From Saprospiraceae bacterium (GTDB taxonomy: Bacteria; Bacteroidota; Bacteroidia; Chitinophagales; Saprospiraceae): 64,000 nucleotides of DNA. The notes under the pieces were generated by a model, which was not told the origin of the DNA, did no database searches, and was given only the letters and a program-made list of their open reading frames with translations. The translations under genes were made by a program, and so were the position numbers. Positions within the stretch are counted from its first letter, which is position 1. The number at the start of each line of letters is the position of its first letter. The DNA lies in contig JADJRO010000001.1 of NCBI GenBank assembly GCA_016712145.1, forward strand, positions 1,550,001 to 1,614,000. Reading direction: 5' to 3'. Positions 8,215 through 17,818 of this stretch are shown here, in pieces.

Positions 8215-9642
8215 ATGAAAGTTTGTGTACTTCAACCCGATTATAGTCCTTCAAATGTAGATTATAAAAAATATGATCCACCAAGAAATCTCAGTTCATT
8301 ATTACCTAATGACGAGGTAGATCATGTTTTTCTTAATAAACTTACTACGTATAAGCAATTAAAAGCTCTGGCCAATAAAGATTATGACATATTTATTAAT
8401 CTGTGTGAGGCATACTTAGAATGGGACGTTCCATCAATTGATGTAATCTATACCTTAGATTTATTAAATTTACCATATACAGGCCCAACGCAAGAACTTT
8501 ATGACCCATCAAAAGAACTGATGAAGTATGTTGCGCATGTTGCAGGAGTCGAAGTGCCAAATTTTAGGGTGGTGTCAAATTTAGATGACCTAAATGATCT
8601 TACAACTCAATTAAAATTTCCATTATTCATTAAACCTTCCAAAGCCGGAGATAGTTTGGGGGTAGATGATCATTCTTTTGTTCAGGATGAAAAATCGCTT
8701 TTTATTAAAGTAAGAGATTTATTAGAAGAGTTTGGTGAAGTTATGGTGGAAGAGTTTATCGAAGGCAGAGAATTCACCATATTGGTAGCAGCAGATCTTA
8801 AGGATGATAAAAAATGCATCAGTTTTAAGCCCGTTGAATATCTCTTTCCTCCTGGATTTTCATTTAAAACTTATGCTTTAAAAACTTCTGAATTGCATCC
8901 AGAAAGCAATATTGCATGTCGCGAAGAAACTATTGAGCGAAAACTAAGAAAAGCAGCTTCTGCAATATTCCGTGAATTTGGAGGAAAAGGATATGCCCGA
9001 TTGGATTTTCGTATGAATCCAAAAGGTAAGTTATATTTTTTAGAAGTCAACTTTACCTGTTCCGTATTTTACCCAGTTGGGTTTGAAGGTTCCGCAGATC
9101 ATATTTTAAATCTTGATGGAATTGGCCAGGCCGGCTTCTTGCAACACATTATTCGCGAAGGCATCAATCGCCATAAACGTAAACAAAAGAAATTCTACCT
9201 CAAAAAGAATTCCATATCCGGCTATGGAATTTATGCGAATTTAAAAATCAGAAAAGGCGAGGTCGTATTTAGAGGAGAAGAGCGAAGCCAACGTATTGTG
9301 ACCAAAGCGTTTGTAGATAAAAACTGGAATGCAGCTGAAAAGGAATTATTTAGAAAATACGCCTATCCTGTTGGCTCAGATGTATATATATTGTGGGATA
9401 CCCGTCCTGAAGAATGGGCTCCACAAAATCACAGTTGTAACCCAAATACTCAATATTCGGGTCTAAATGTGATCGCCTCCAGGGATATTGAAAAAAATGA
9501 AGAGTTGACACTTGATTATGCTTCATTCCTGGATGACCAAATGGAGGCGTTTGTTTGCACTTGCGGAAGTCCGAATTGCCGTAGCTGGATTAGTAATCAA
9601 AAGGAACCTGCCGGTAAAAAAACAGTCAAAGCACTCGCATAG
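8215..9642 (+). CDS. ATP-grasp ligase / SET-domain fusion protein
   Basis: A 475-residue two-domain protein. Residues 1 to about 320 form an ATP-grasp ligase: LFIKPSKAGDSLGVDD is the ATP-binding loop, VMVEEFIEGREFTILVAADL the hinge/metal motif and YARLDFRMNPKGKLYFLEVNFTC (split here as YARLDFRM and LEVNFTC) the metal-ligand region. After a basic linker with KRKQKK, a SET domain runs from about 327: NSISGYGIYANLKIRKGE is the opening strand, NHSCNPN is at 405-411, ELTLDYASF follows, and a post-SET CTCGSPNC has Cys448, 450 and 455. It is separated by 118 bp from the upstream ATP-grasp gene. The arrangement implies a protein or peptide substrate that is both ligated and methylated; the substrate is unknown. 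Confidence 0.85.
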   Translation: MKVCVLQPDYSPSNVDYKKYDPPRNLSSLLPNDEVDHVFLNKLTTYKQLKALANKDYDIFINLCEAYLEWDVPSIDVIYTLDLLNLPYTGPTQELYDPSKELMKYVAHVAGVEVPNFRVVSNLDDLNDLTTQLKFPLFIKPSKAGDSLGVDDHSFVQDEKSLFIKVRDLLEEFGEVMVEEFIEGREFTILVAADLKDDKKCISFKPVEYLFPPGFSFKTYALKTSELHPESNIACREETIERKLRKAASAIFREFGGKGYARLDFRMNPKGKLYFLEVNFTCSVFYPVGFEGSADHILNLDGIGQAGFLQHIIREGINRHKRKQKKFYLKKNSISGYGIYANLKIRKGEVVFRGEERSQRIVTKAFVDKNWNAAEKELFRKYAYPVGSDVYILWDTRPEEWAPQNHSCNPNTQYSGLNVIASRDIEKNEELTLDYASFLDDQMEAFVCTCGSPNCRSWISNQKEPAGKKTVKALA

Positions 9643-9720
9643 GACTAAAATGTTCATAAATAATATTCATATTATTTATTATTATAATATAATAAATTTC
9701 TTTTTTATTGAATTTACTTG

Positions 9721-9749
9721 TTGATATAATCAAATCGTTTTTAGCTTTG
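9721..9749 (+). promoter_or_regulatory. Promoter of tRNA-Leu
   Basis: TTG at 9721-9723 and TAGCTTTG at 9742-9749 (consensus TAnnTTTG) are separated by 18 bp, the spacing of Bacteroidota housekeeping promoters, and end 14 bases before the mature tRNA. Confidence 0.55.
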
Positions 9750-9763
9750 CAGGCCAATTAAAT

Positions 9764-9848
9764 GCCGAAATGGCGGAACTGGTAGACGCGCTGGACTCAA
9801 AATCCAGTGACCCTAAAAGTCGTGTGGGTTCGAGTCCCACTTTCGGCA
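9764..9848 (+). tRNA. tRNA-Leu (anticodon CAA)
   Basis: An 85-nt class II tRNA. The acceptor arms GCCGAAA and TTTCGGC pair fully, the anticodon stem CTGGA/TCCAG encloses loop CTCAAAA giving anticodon CAA, a long variable arm CCCTAAAAGTCGTGTG is present, and the T arm has GGGTTCGAGTCCC. The discriminator is A. The genomic sequence continues with CA and then T, so the terminal CCA is only partly encoded. Confidence 0.95.
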
Positions 9849-10241
9849 CATTTTTTTGGAAACACCCTTCATTCAACGATTAAGGAAGCTTTTTATCCAA
9901 TGGCTCCCTTAGTATTTTAGCCTTTAATTTTTAGAATCTCAAATTGTTTAGATTCAAATCCAAAAAATTAATTGAAATAATACGTTGCTAAGAACTTAAC
10001 AACAGAATTAGCTCAGAATTTTCTTAAGCAATAGCTTGTGAGTTAAAAATACAATAATGAAAATACGCCTCCTAAAAAATCCATATCAAGGCGAAGTGAG
10101 AATTTTAATTGCTAGGAATTTCGAATAGCATCTCGAATTTGAAAATATTTTTACTCGAAATAATAATCTTATCCCAAATTTGAGATAAGGAGTAATTTCT
10201 AATAAACACCTGTAGCTTATAAATTATATGGTTTTATCTTG
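9849..10241. other. Intergenic region without recognised gene
   Basis: 393 bp between tRNA-Leu and the minus-strand PLP-enzyme gene. It is AT-rich with stops in all frames. The only structure seen is a weak inverted repeat, CTTATC at 10168-10173 and GATAAG at 10184-10189, with no T-tract for a terminator. Confidence 0.5.
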
Positions 10242-11537
10242 TTATTTTGAATCGGCGAATTCCAAAATTCCTTTGACCAATTTATCCAATTCAGCTTTTG
10301 TGGTATAAACATTTGGAGTAATACGCACACCATGAATATTTTCCCAGTTAATCGCTACACAATGAATCTTGTATGCTTCAAATAAGAATGACGCTAAATC
10401 TTCGGGTTTTTTATTTTTAATACCCACATTGCCCAATGCTCCGCTGTAATGCTTATCCATTGGATGATTGATCTGTACATTTGGATGATCTTTTACCCGT
10501 TCAGTCCAATAATGTTGTAATTCATACAACCTGTTGAATTTTCGTTCAGCTCCAATCATTTCATAAAAATCAATTGCATTTCCAATGGCTTGTTCGATTG
10601 CAAATGACCGCGTCCCAAGGTTTTCATATTTACGAATGTCTGTACTTTCAGGATCTCCACCTGCAAAAAGAGGATACAGCTTACTAATTTTTGACTTATT
10701 AACATAAAGCAATCCGCTACCAAATGGAGCACTCAACCATTTATGGAGTGAGGCTCCAAAATAATCTGCCCCTAAATCTGGAATTGCATAAGGAATATGA
10801 GCAAAGCTATGAGCTCCATCCACTAAAACTTCAATACCCAATGCATGCGCTTTATCCGCAATCTTTTTGGAAGGCAATAGTTGACCATTCCAATTAATCA
10901 TATGGGTTATTTGAACAATTTTTGTCTTTGAATTAAACTCCCTGGCGAATGCATTTACAATTTCGTCATCCTCCTGAATTGGAAAATTAAAATTAACCCA
11001 CTTTAAACCAATCCCATCCCGATGCGCTCGTTGTTTCCAGGCATTGATCATGTTTGGGTAGTCTTGTTTTGTGAGGACGACTTCATCTCCTGCATTCAAT
11101 CGCAATCCAAAAATAATTGTTTCCAGAGCTTCCGAACTATTTCGGTTAAAAGCCAATTCATCTGCATGGCATCCTGCAATTTTGGCCATCTTTTCACGGA
11201 GGGGTTCTCTCCCCTGGTCTAAAATTCTCCACATATAATAAGATGGAGCTTCGTTGCTTAATCGGTTGTAAAATTCAACGGCTTCTTGCACGACCCTGGG
11301 TTGAGGAGATACGCCCCCATTATTTAAATTTATTATACTTGAAGACACTGAATAGGCCTGTCGGATCTGATGCCAAAAATCTTCCTCGTTTTCACATGGT
11401 TTAATCAATTGCTCCATTTGAAATTTGGACTTATCATATGAATTCCCCAGAGCCTTTAAGGTTCCCGAAGGTTGTAATAGGGTTCCGGCTGTTAAGGAGC
11501 CAAACCACTGCAGTGCTGATCGTCGATGCATAGTCAT
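10242..11537 (-). CDS. Exported class V aminotransferase-fold PLP enzyme
   Basis: A 431-residue PLP-dependent enzyme of the class V / isopenicillin-N-epimerase-like group. The N-terminus HRRSALQWFGSLTAG has a twin arginine followed by a hydrophobic stretch, so export by Tat in folded form is likely. VLVDGAHSFAHI contains the Asp that contacts the PLP ring nitrogen and GASLHKWLSAPFGSG holds the Schiff-base Lys; NLNNGGVSPQP near the start is the usual substrate-loop region. The reaction cannot be specified: desulfurase, lyase and epimerase activities all occur in this family. It is a monocistronic unit divergent from the adhesin genes (about 207 bp apart). Confidence 0.85.
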   Translation of the reverse strand: MTMHRRSALQWFGSLTAGTLLQPSGTLKALGNSYDKSKFQMEQLIKPCENEEDFWHQIRQAYSVSSSIINLNNGGVSPQPRVVQEAVEFYNRLSNEAPSYYMWRILDQGREPLREKMAKIAGCHADELAFNRNSSEALETIIFGLRLNAGDEVVLTKQDYPNMINAWKQRAHRDGIGLKWVNFNFPIQEDDEIVNAFAREFNSKTKIVQITHMINWNGQLLPSKKIADKAHALGIEVLVDGAHSFAHIPYAIPDLGADYFGASLHKWLSAPFGSGLLYVNKSKISKLYPLFAGGDPESTDIRKYENLGTRSFAIEQAIGNAIDFYEMIGAERKFNRLYELQHYWTERVKDHPNVQINHPMDKHYSGALGNVGIKNKKPEDLASFLFEAYKIHCVAINWENIHGVRITPNVYTTKAELDKLVKGILEFADSK

Positions 11538-11744
11538 GCAAGTTAATATACAATTTTGAAAGCTAAAAACCCCTTAACGCCAAATCGGTCATATTTTTAT
11601 TGAGTAAGGGATATTTGACAGGGAAGCCTGCTATTTTATAATTGTATTTACTTTACATTAATATGTATAAGCTTTGTCAACAAATGGTTCCAAAGCAATT
11701 TGCATTTGATTGATTCAGGTATTAAATTTGAAGTTCAGCTTAAT

Positions 11745-14700
11745 ATGAAGAGATTCCTACCAATTCTGATATTCCTCTCCATTCTAAATGGGTCAAACCT
11801 ATTGGCACAGTGTAACATCAGTGTGGATGCCGGACCTGATTTGAAGGTTTGTAGGCCCGGCGACATGGTTATGATTAATGGAAAAGTAACTGGCAGTATT
11901 CAAGAAATTTTTTGGGAACCGCCCACAGGACTTAGCAATCCGAAATCCCCTGTTACAAAAGCGACCGTCTCCGGTCCACAAGAATATATTTTAACAGCCC
12001 GAGGCTTAAGTACTCAAAATCTAATTATAAATGGAAACTTTGAAGCAGGAAGAACTGGGTTTACAACAGATTATATGGTTGGAACCACATCCTGTTATGG
12101 ATTTGGATATTTAGATTGTGAGGGTACCTATGACGTTATAAATAATCCACAATTGGGACATACTGGATTTGCTCCTTGCATGGACCATACTTCCGGCAGT
12201 GGGATGATGATGGTAATAAATGGGTCAGCCGCTTTTCAAAATGTTTGGTGTGAAGACATTGTCGTAATGCCAGATATGGATTATGTCTTTACAGCATGGA
12301 TCACCTCGGTGGTGTCTGCTTCTCCCCCTGTATTGCAGTTTTCAATAAATGGGAGCCCAATTGGTCCAAATTTTTCATCTAGTGGAACGGTTTGCCAATG
12401 GGAAAAATATGAAGTAACCTGGAATTCTGGATCCAATACCAATGCAGAAATATGCATATTAAATGAAAATACAGCAACGGGTGGAAATGACTTTGCTATA
12501 GATGATCTTGGTTTTAGAAAAATTTGTGAAGTCAAAGACACCATGAAAATTGAAGTGGAGGAAATTATTATTTCAATCGAAGATCCAGAAATTGTTACTT
12601 GCGATAAACCCAGTATTCGTTTAAATGCAAAAGCCTCCTCTACTGGAATTGGATGGACCTATCAATGGACCAGTGCGGATGGAAAAATTATTTCAGGTGG
12701 GAATACACTTGAACCTGTAATTAAAGGACCCGGAACTTATTTTCTTACTGTATGCTCTCCAATTCCAAATTGTTGTAAAACAGAATCTATCCTTGTAAGT
12801 GGAAATATAACTCCTCCAGATCTTCAAATTATAACTAAAGATACATTGGGATGTAATCGACTGAGTGTAACCGTAAATACCAGAAGTACCGTGTTTCCAT
12901 TAGATTATAAATGGGGTGGTCCCAATGGATTTAATTCATTAGACCCATTTATTGTTGTGACAGAAGCTGGGAAATATACCATAACGATTACGGATGACTA
13001 CAATTGTAAAACAATTGACTCGGTTACTATTTTCGAGCGAAGCGACAATCCTAAAATTCAAATTCAATCAAATTCAATAAATTGCAAAACAGATACTGCT
13101 TACTTAATTGCAAGTTCAACAGTGCCAGGCTCTTTATTTGAATGGATAGGACCTTCTAAGGATACTTCAACAAAATCTCAATGGAATGTCGTTGATAGTG
13201 GTTGGTATTATTTAAAAGTAACTTCTCCAACTGGTTGTATTAAATTTGATTCGGTACGGATATTAAAGGACAAACAAGCACAGATTCTCAAATACAGTTT
13301 TGATACACTCAGTTGCTTGAAAGACTCTATTGATATTTTAGTTACCGGCAATCGAAATGTAAAATCAGCGTCTTGGCAAAATTTAGGAAATTATAGGTGG
13401 CTTGATTCGTTATCGATACGGACCGCCACTGCAGGTAGGCATTCACTTCAAGTGGAATCTGACAACGGTTGTGTTTCAATATTAAATTTAGACATACCAA
13501 TAGACACCCTAGCTCCTAACATTCAACTGCTTCCAGATACATTAAATTGCAGTCAAACAACAATAGCTTTATTTCCTAAAAAAAGTACTTCTAAATTAAT
13601 ATTAAATTGGGGCGGTCCAAACAATTTTAAGTCACAAGCAGATACCGTTTGGGTGGATGTACCTGGTAACTATTTTTTAAATGCCATCGCTGAAAATGGA
13701 TGTCAGGATTCTGCAAATGTGTTCATTTCTATTGATACTTTAAGACCATTGCTTACTGGCATGAATGATACATTGACTTGTATTAAAACTCAACTTAACT
13801 TTCTCATTTCTGACAATGGAACTTCTCAATATAGTTGGCTTGGACCATCAGGATTTAATAGTACATTAAAAAACCCATTGATCAATTTGGCAGGTGATTA
13901 TCAAGTAACCGCAAGAAAATCCAATGGGTGCCAATCAAGTTTATTACTTCATATTTATGAAGATATCACAAAACCGATTTTACAATTAAGTGATGATACC
14001 CTTACTTGCAGTAAGGATAGCATCAAATTAAAAGCAAGTAGTTCTGATCCGACTGCAATTTTTCAATGGATTGGTCCGAATGGATTTTCATCTAACCAAT
14101 TAAATCCCTATATAAAAGAGCCGGGAAGTTATATTTTAAAATCCCAAAGTAAAAATGGTTGTAGCGACAGTGCGATCTTGACAATTTTACAAGACATTCG
14201 CAAACCAGATCTCCAGACAACTACAGATACACTCAATTGCTTAAAGCGAATTGGAAATTTAACTGCTAGCTCAACAAGGGATAGCCTGAACTATAGTTGG
14301 ACCGATGAAGTTGGTAGTTTTATTTCATCTTCAAAAAATATCTCAGTAACAAAGGGAGGTATTTATTCAATTAAGGTATCTACACCAGAAAATTGTTTCA
14401 CTATTTTACAAGTCTTTGTGCCCCAGGATACCATTTCTCCTCAATTAATTGTTTTCTCAGATACATTAAATTGCTTAAAAACACAAACCAGCCTTCGATT
14501 TAGTTCAAAGGATCCTATACAATCGTTTGCTTGGAGTGGACCGGGTGGATTTACTTCTTCTTTGCAAAATCCCATTATTAGCTCCGGTGGAAATTATACT
14601 CTAAAACTTACAGGTACAAATTATTGCACAACACTTGATAGTCTGAATATTTTAATAGATACTATTAAACCCAGACTTCAATTACAATTTGATTCAATAA

Positions 14701-16145
14701 ATTGTATGAAACGAGAAGTTGACTTGGTTGCTATGGTCATGCCAATTCAATTGGTTGGATCCTGGACACTGAGCAACATGCAAACGGTGAACTCAAATTC
14801 TATTAAAACAAAAGAAGGAGGTACTTATAGTTTTAGCGTAACTGCACCCAATTATTGTACAAATTCCCAAACCATTTTTATAGCTGTTGATACGATTTCA
14901 CCAGATCTTCAAGTACAAGATGATACCCTGAATTGTATTAAACAACTTGCACAAATCCAGGCAATGTCTCAAACAAATGGATTGTTGTATGATTGGTCGG
15001 GTCCTGGAAATTTTAAATCAAATTCCCGTCAAATAAACACTTCAATTCCTGGAAATTACACAATCAATGTAACAGGAAAAAACTTTTGCACTCAAACTTC
15101 AAATGTATTTGTTTCCATAGATACCATCCATCCTGAATTAAAAACACAATCAGATACTATAGATTGTATTCATACAGAAGCTAACTTGATTGCATCTACA
15201 AATATAAATCCGGGTATTTTCAGCTGGAAAGATTCTCAAGGCAATTTGTTAACGAATCAGTTAGTCTATAAAACCAAAAAACCTGGTGCTTACCTTTCAG
15301 AAATTGTAAATCCTTTAAATGGATGTCGCACTCAAAAAACACAAACCGTTCTTGCTGATAGTTTGATTATCACTGATGTGCTCATCCAACCTACTAACCC
15401 CACCTGTGGAAATAAAATTGGCTCAGCACAAATTGCCAAAGTAATTGGCGGACATTCAGATCTCAGATATTCAATTGATTTCAAAAAAACCTATTCTGGT
15501 AATCCCAATCTGAATCAATTGGTCGCAGGGCATTATACATTATTCGTAATTGATAATCAACAATGTGAATTTCAGAAAGATTTTGATATTATTGAGTTGC
15601 CTTACATTGAAACGAATCTCCAACCTGAAATTACCATTAGTTTAGGTGATTCAATTAAACTGGATTTAAACATCCTGTCAGACAGGGGATTAATTGATTC
15701 AATAAGTTGGAGCCCAACGGATGATTTGAGCTGCTCAAATTGCGAAGATCCATTTGCCAATCCATGGGTAAGTCGTTTTTATACTGTTACAGTCATAGAT
15801 ACCAATGGTTGTGAGTCTACTCAACGAATCCGCATTTTAGTTGAAATACCAAAAGTTTGGGTGCCCAATGTATTTAGCCCAAATGGAGATAATATCAATG
15901 ATTGGTTGACCATATTTGGATCTAAAGCAGAAGTGACTAAAATTAATATTTTCCAGATTTTCGATCGTTGGGGCAATCGGGTTTTTGAATCAAAAGAATT
16001 CCTACCAAATGATTTAATTCATGGTTGGAATGGAAATTACAAAGGTGAAAAATGCAATCCCGGTGTATATGTTTATTGGGGAGAAGTAGAATTAATAAAC
16101 GGACTAAAATGGGTCGTAAAAGGAGATGTAACATTAATTAGATGA
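11745..16145 (+). CDS. Giant secreted Ig-repeat adhesin with type IX (CHU_C) sorting domain, copy 1
   Basis: About 1466 residues from the ATG at 11745; an upstream in-frame TTG at 11700 adds 15 residues but would hide the signal peptide MKRFLPILIFLSILNGSNLLA. After a short domain (VDAGPDLKVC) comes a jelly-roll-like module (IINGNFEAGRTGF to FAIDDLGF), then about twelve repeats of roughly 90 residues built as DTLxC ... WxGPxGF ... GxYxLxVT ... NGC, each with one Cys pair. A SprB-like segment follows (NPTCGNKIGSAQ...). The end, VPNVFSPNGDNINDWLTIFG to GVYVYWGEVELINGLKWVVKGDVTLI (only its ends quoted), is the gliding-motility-associated C-terminal domain that targets proteins to the type IX secretion system. 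Likely a cell-surface or secreted adhesin. It overlaps copy 2 by 4 bp. Confidence 0.9.
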   Translation: MKRFLPILIFLSILNGSNLLAQCNISVDAGPDLKVCRPGDMVMINGKVTGSIQEIFWEPPTGLSNPKSPVTKATVSGPQEYILTARGLSTQNLIINGNFEAGRTGFTTDYMVGTTSCYGFGYLDCEGTYDVINNPQLGHTGFAPCMDHTSGSGMMMVINGSAAFQNVWCEDIVVMPDMDYVFTAWITSVVSASPPVLQFSINGSPIGPNFSSSGTVCQWEKYEVTWNSGSNTNAEICILNENTATGGNDFAIDDLGFRKICEVKDTMKIEVEEIIISIEDPEIVTCDKPSIRLNAKASSTGIGWTYQWTSADGKIISGGNTLEPVIKGPGTYFLTVCSPIPNCCKTESILVSGNITPPDLQIITKDTLGCNRLSVTVNTRSTVFPLDYKWGGPNGFNSLDPFIVVTEAGKYTITITDDYNCKTIDSVTIFERSDNPKIQIQSNSINCKTDTAYLIASSTVPGSLFEWIGPSKDTSTKSQWNVVDSGWYYLKVTSPTGCIKFDSVRILKDKQAQILKYSFDTLSCLKDSIDILVTGNRNVKSASWQNLGNYRWLDSLSIRTATAGRHSLQVESDNGCVSILNLDIPIDTLAPNIQLLPDTLNCSQTTIALFPKKSTSKLILNWGGPNNFKSQADTVWVDVPGNYFLNAIAENGCQDSANVFISIDTLRPLLTGMNDTLTCIKTQLNFLISDNGTSQYSWLGPSGFNSTLKNPLINLAGDYQVTARKSNGCQSSLLLHIYEDITKPILQLSDDTLTCSKDSIKLKASSSDPTAIFQWIGPNGFSSNQLNPYIKEPGSYILKSQSKNGCSDSAILTILQDIRKPDLQTTTDTLNCLKRIGNLTASSTRDSLNYSWTDEVGSFISSSKNISVTKGGIYSIKVSTPENCFTILQVFVPQDTISPQLIVFSDTLNCLKTQTSLRFSSKDPIQSFAWSGPGGFTSSLQNPIISSGGNYTLKLTGTNYCTTLDSLNILIDTIKPRLQLQFDSINCMKREVDLVAMVMPIQLVGSWTLSNMQTVNSNSIKTKEGGTYSFSVTAPNYCTNSQTIFIAVDTISPDLQVQDDTLNCIKQLAQIQAMSQTNGLLYDWSGPGNFKSNSRQINTSIPGNYTINVTGKNFCTQTSNVFVSIDTIHPELKTQSDTIDCIHTEANLIASTNINPGIFSWKDSQGNLLTNQLVYKTKKPGAYLSEIVNPLNGCRTQKTQTVLADSLIITDVLIQPTNPTCGNKIGSAQIAKVIGGHSDLRYSIDFKKTYSGNPNLNQLVAGHYTLFVIDNQQCEFQKDFDIIELPYIETNLQPEITISLGDSIKLDLNILSDRGLIDSISWSPTDDLSCSNCEDPFANPWVSRFYTVTVIDTNGCESTQRIRILVEIPKVWVPNVFSPNGDNINDWLTIFGSKAEVTKINIFQIFDRWGNRVFESKEFLPNDLIHGWNGNYKGEKCNPGVYVYWGEVELINGLKWVVKGDVTLIR

Positions 16146-17818
16146 AAGAAACAAGAAGAATTATAAATTTATTGTGCTTGCTTATTCCATGCTTGATCAA
16201 TAGTCAAGCACAAAACAATTCTCAGCATCATTTTGCTATGCCCAATTCCTGTGGGATTACTGTGAATGCTGGACCGGATATCACAATTTGTGCAGGTCAA
16301 GGAAAAAATTTATCCGGGACGGTTAGTAATTCAACAAATTACAGTTGGGAACCTCCGGATGGATTGAGTAATCCAAATGCACTTAATCCTGTTGCAAACC
16401 CCAGCATGACTACAACGTATACTTTGACAGCAAGAGCCATGTCAGGAAATTTAATTGCAAATGGTGGATTTGAAACAGGTTCTATAAATCCTTCAACCAG
16501 TCAATATACTCAGTATAATACCATACCGAATTTAATAGGATCTACTGGTGGTTATATGATAATGTCAGTTCCACAAATTGCACAAGCATTTGGTTGCAAT
16601 CCGAATATTGGTAGCTTTACAATGGCCATTACTCCAACTTCATCAAATGTCATGATTTGGTGTCAACAAATTAATGTTAGTAAAAATACAGATTATAAAA
16701 TTGAATATAAAGTATTTGGAATCCCCTATATTTTTGGCCCACCTCCCACAATTGGATTATTAGTAAATGGAAGTTTTGTAGGAAGCATAGATGCTATTAG
16801 CGGCACCTGTGTTGAAGCAGATGCAAGTTTCATATGGAATTCAGGGAATGCTACAACCGCAAATTTCTGTTTAGCAAATTATGGTGGAACGGGAGCTGCG
16901 AGTATGTGCGCCATTGACGACATTACTGTAAAAGAATGTTGTGAAGAAAAAGATGAGGTTACTGTAACAGTTTATGACTTGATTGCAGATGTGAATCCTG
17001 TTGATGATATCAATTGTACGAATAGACCACTAACGATAGATGCTTCAGGATCTTCTACCGGTCCAGGAATTAGCTATGATTGGTCAACAAAAAATGGTCA
17101 TATTGTAAGTGGAGATAAAACCCTCACACCTGTAATAGATACCCCCGGTACATATACTTTAAAAATAACCGGGTTGTATGGGTGTCAAAAGGAAGTTATG
17201 GTAATGGTAAACGGCAGCACCACACCTCCAGATATCAAAATAAAAGCTGTCAATATCGATTGCAAAAATCCAACCGGAAGTTTGGAAGCCAGTAGCAAAT
17301 CCAGTTCACCGCAATTTGAATGGAATGGACCCAATGGGTATTATAATACACGTGCCAATATTTATAATTTAACTGAAGCTGGGGAATACACAGTAAAAGT
17401 TACAGATTCCTATGGATGCGAATCTACCGCAAAAGTAGATCTCAAAGACAACCGAAGTTTTATTGAGGCTGAAATTATTGGTGATAGCATTACGTGTAAT
17501 ATAGATTCAGCCATTTTAAAGGCAGAATCAATTGGACTAAAACCAATTTATTCTTGGAAAGGACCCTTAGGATTTAAAAAAGATTCTTCTATAAATGCAA
17601 TTGTGAAAGATACGGGTTGGTATTATTTAACCACACTCGATAGTTTCGGTTGCCAGGAAATCGACTCGTTCTATGTAAAAGACTTACAAACTTCACTAGC
17701 GATAGCAATTAATGCTGACACCTTAACTTGCGCAATTCAATCCGTACAATTAAAATTGCTTACCGATACCAGTGCAACGATTTTTGGACGGGACCAAATG
17801 GATTTAATTCAAATTTAA
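16142..17818 (+). CDS. Ig-repeat adhesin copy 2, 5' part (frameshifted)
   Basis: 558 residues encoding the first third of a protein paralogous to the preceding adhesin. A signal peptide (LLCLLIPCLINSQAQ) is followed by the same VNAGPDITIC module, the jelly-roll-like module (LIANGGFETG to CAIDDITV) and the first three and a half Cys-paired repeats. The frame is lost at the T5 run 17781-17785: reading continues as FGRDQMDLIQI and stops, whereas one extra T would give FWTGPNGFN, the conserved core of the repeat, and join it in frame to the next ORF. The ATG overlaps the end of copy 1 (ATGA type), so the two adhesins are probably one operon. Confidence 0.85.
   Translation: MKETRRIINLLCLLIPCLINSQAQNNSQHHFAMPNSCGITVNAGPDITICAGQGKNLSGTVSNSTNYSWEPPDGLSNPNALNPVANPSMTTTYTLTARAMSGNLIANGGFETGSINPSTSQYTQYNTIPNLIGSTGGYMIMSVPQIAQAFGCNPNIGSFTMAITPTSSNVMIWCQQINVSKNTDYKIEYKVFGIPYIFGPPPTIGLLVNGSFVGSIDAISGTCVEADASFIWNSGNATTANFCLANYGGTGAASMCAIDDITVKECCEEKDEVTVTVYDLIADVNPVDDINCTNRPLTIDASGSSTGPGISYDWSTKNGHIVSGDKTLTPVIDTPGTYTLKITGLYGCQKEVMVMVNGSTTPPDIKIKAVNIDCKNPTGSLEASSKSSSPQFEWNGPNGYYNTRANIYNLTEAGEYTVKVTDSYGCESTAKVDLKDNRSFIEAEIIGDSITCNIDSAILKAESIGLKPIYSWKGPLGFKKDSSINAIVKDTGWYYLTTLDSFGCQEIDSFYVKDLQTSLAIAINADTLTCAIQSVQLKLLTDTSATIFGRDQMDLIQI

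Noticed and set aside
11700..11744. TTG start for adhesin copy 1
   Set aside because: It would place 15 polar residues before an otherwise perfect signal peptide; the ATG at 11745 is better.
17781..17785. Phase variation by slippage at T5 in adhesin 2
   Set aside because: Five bases are too few for frequent slippage, and the same kind of defect occurs in uvrC and paaE, where switching makes no sense.
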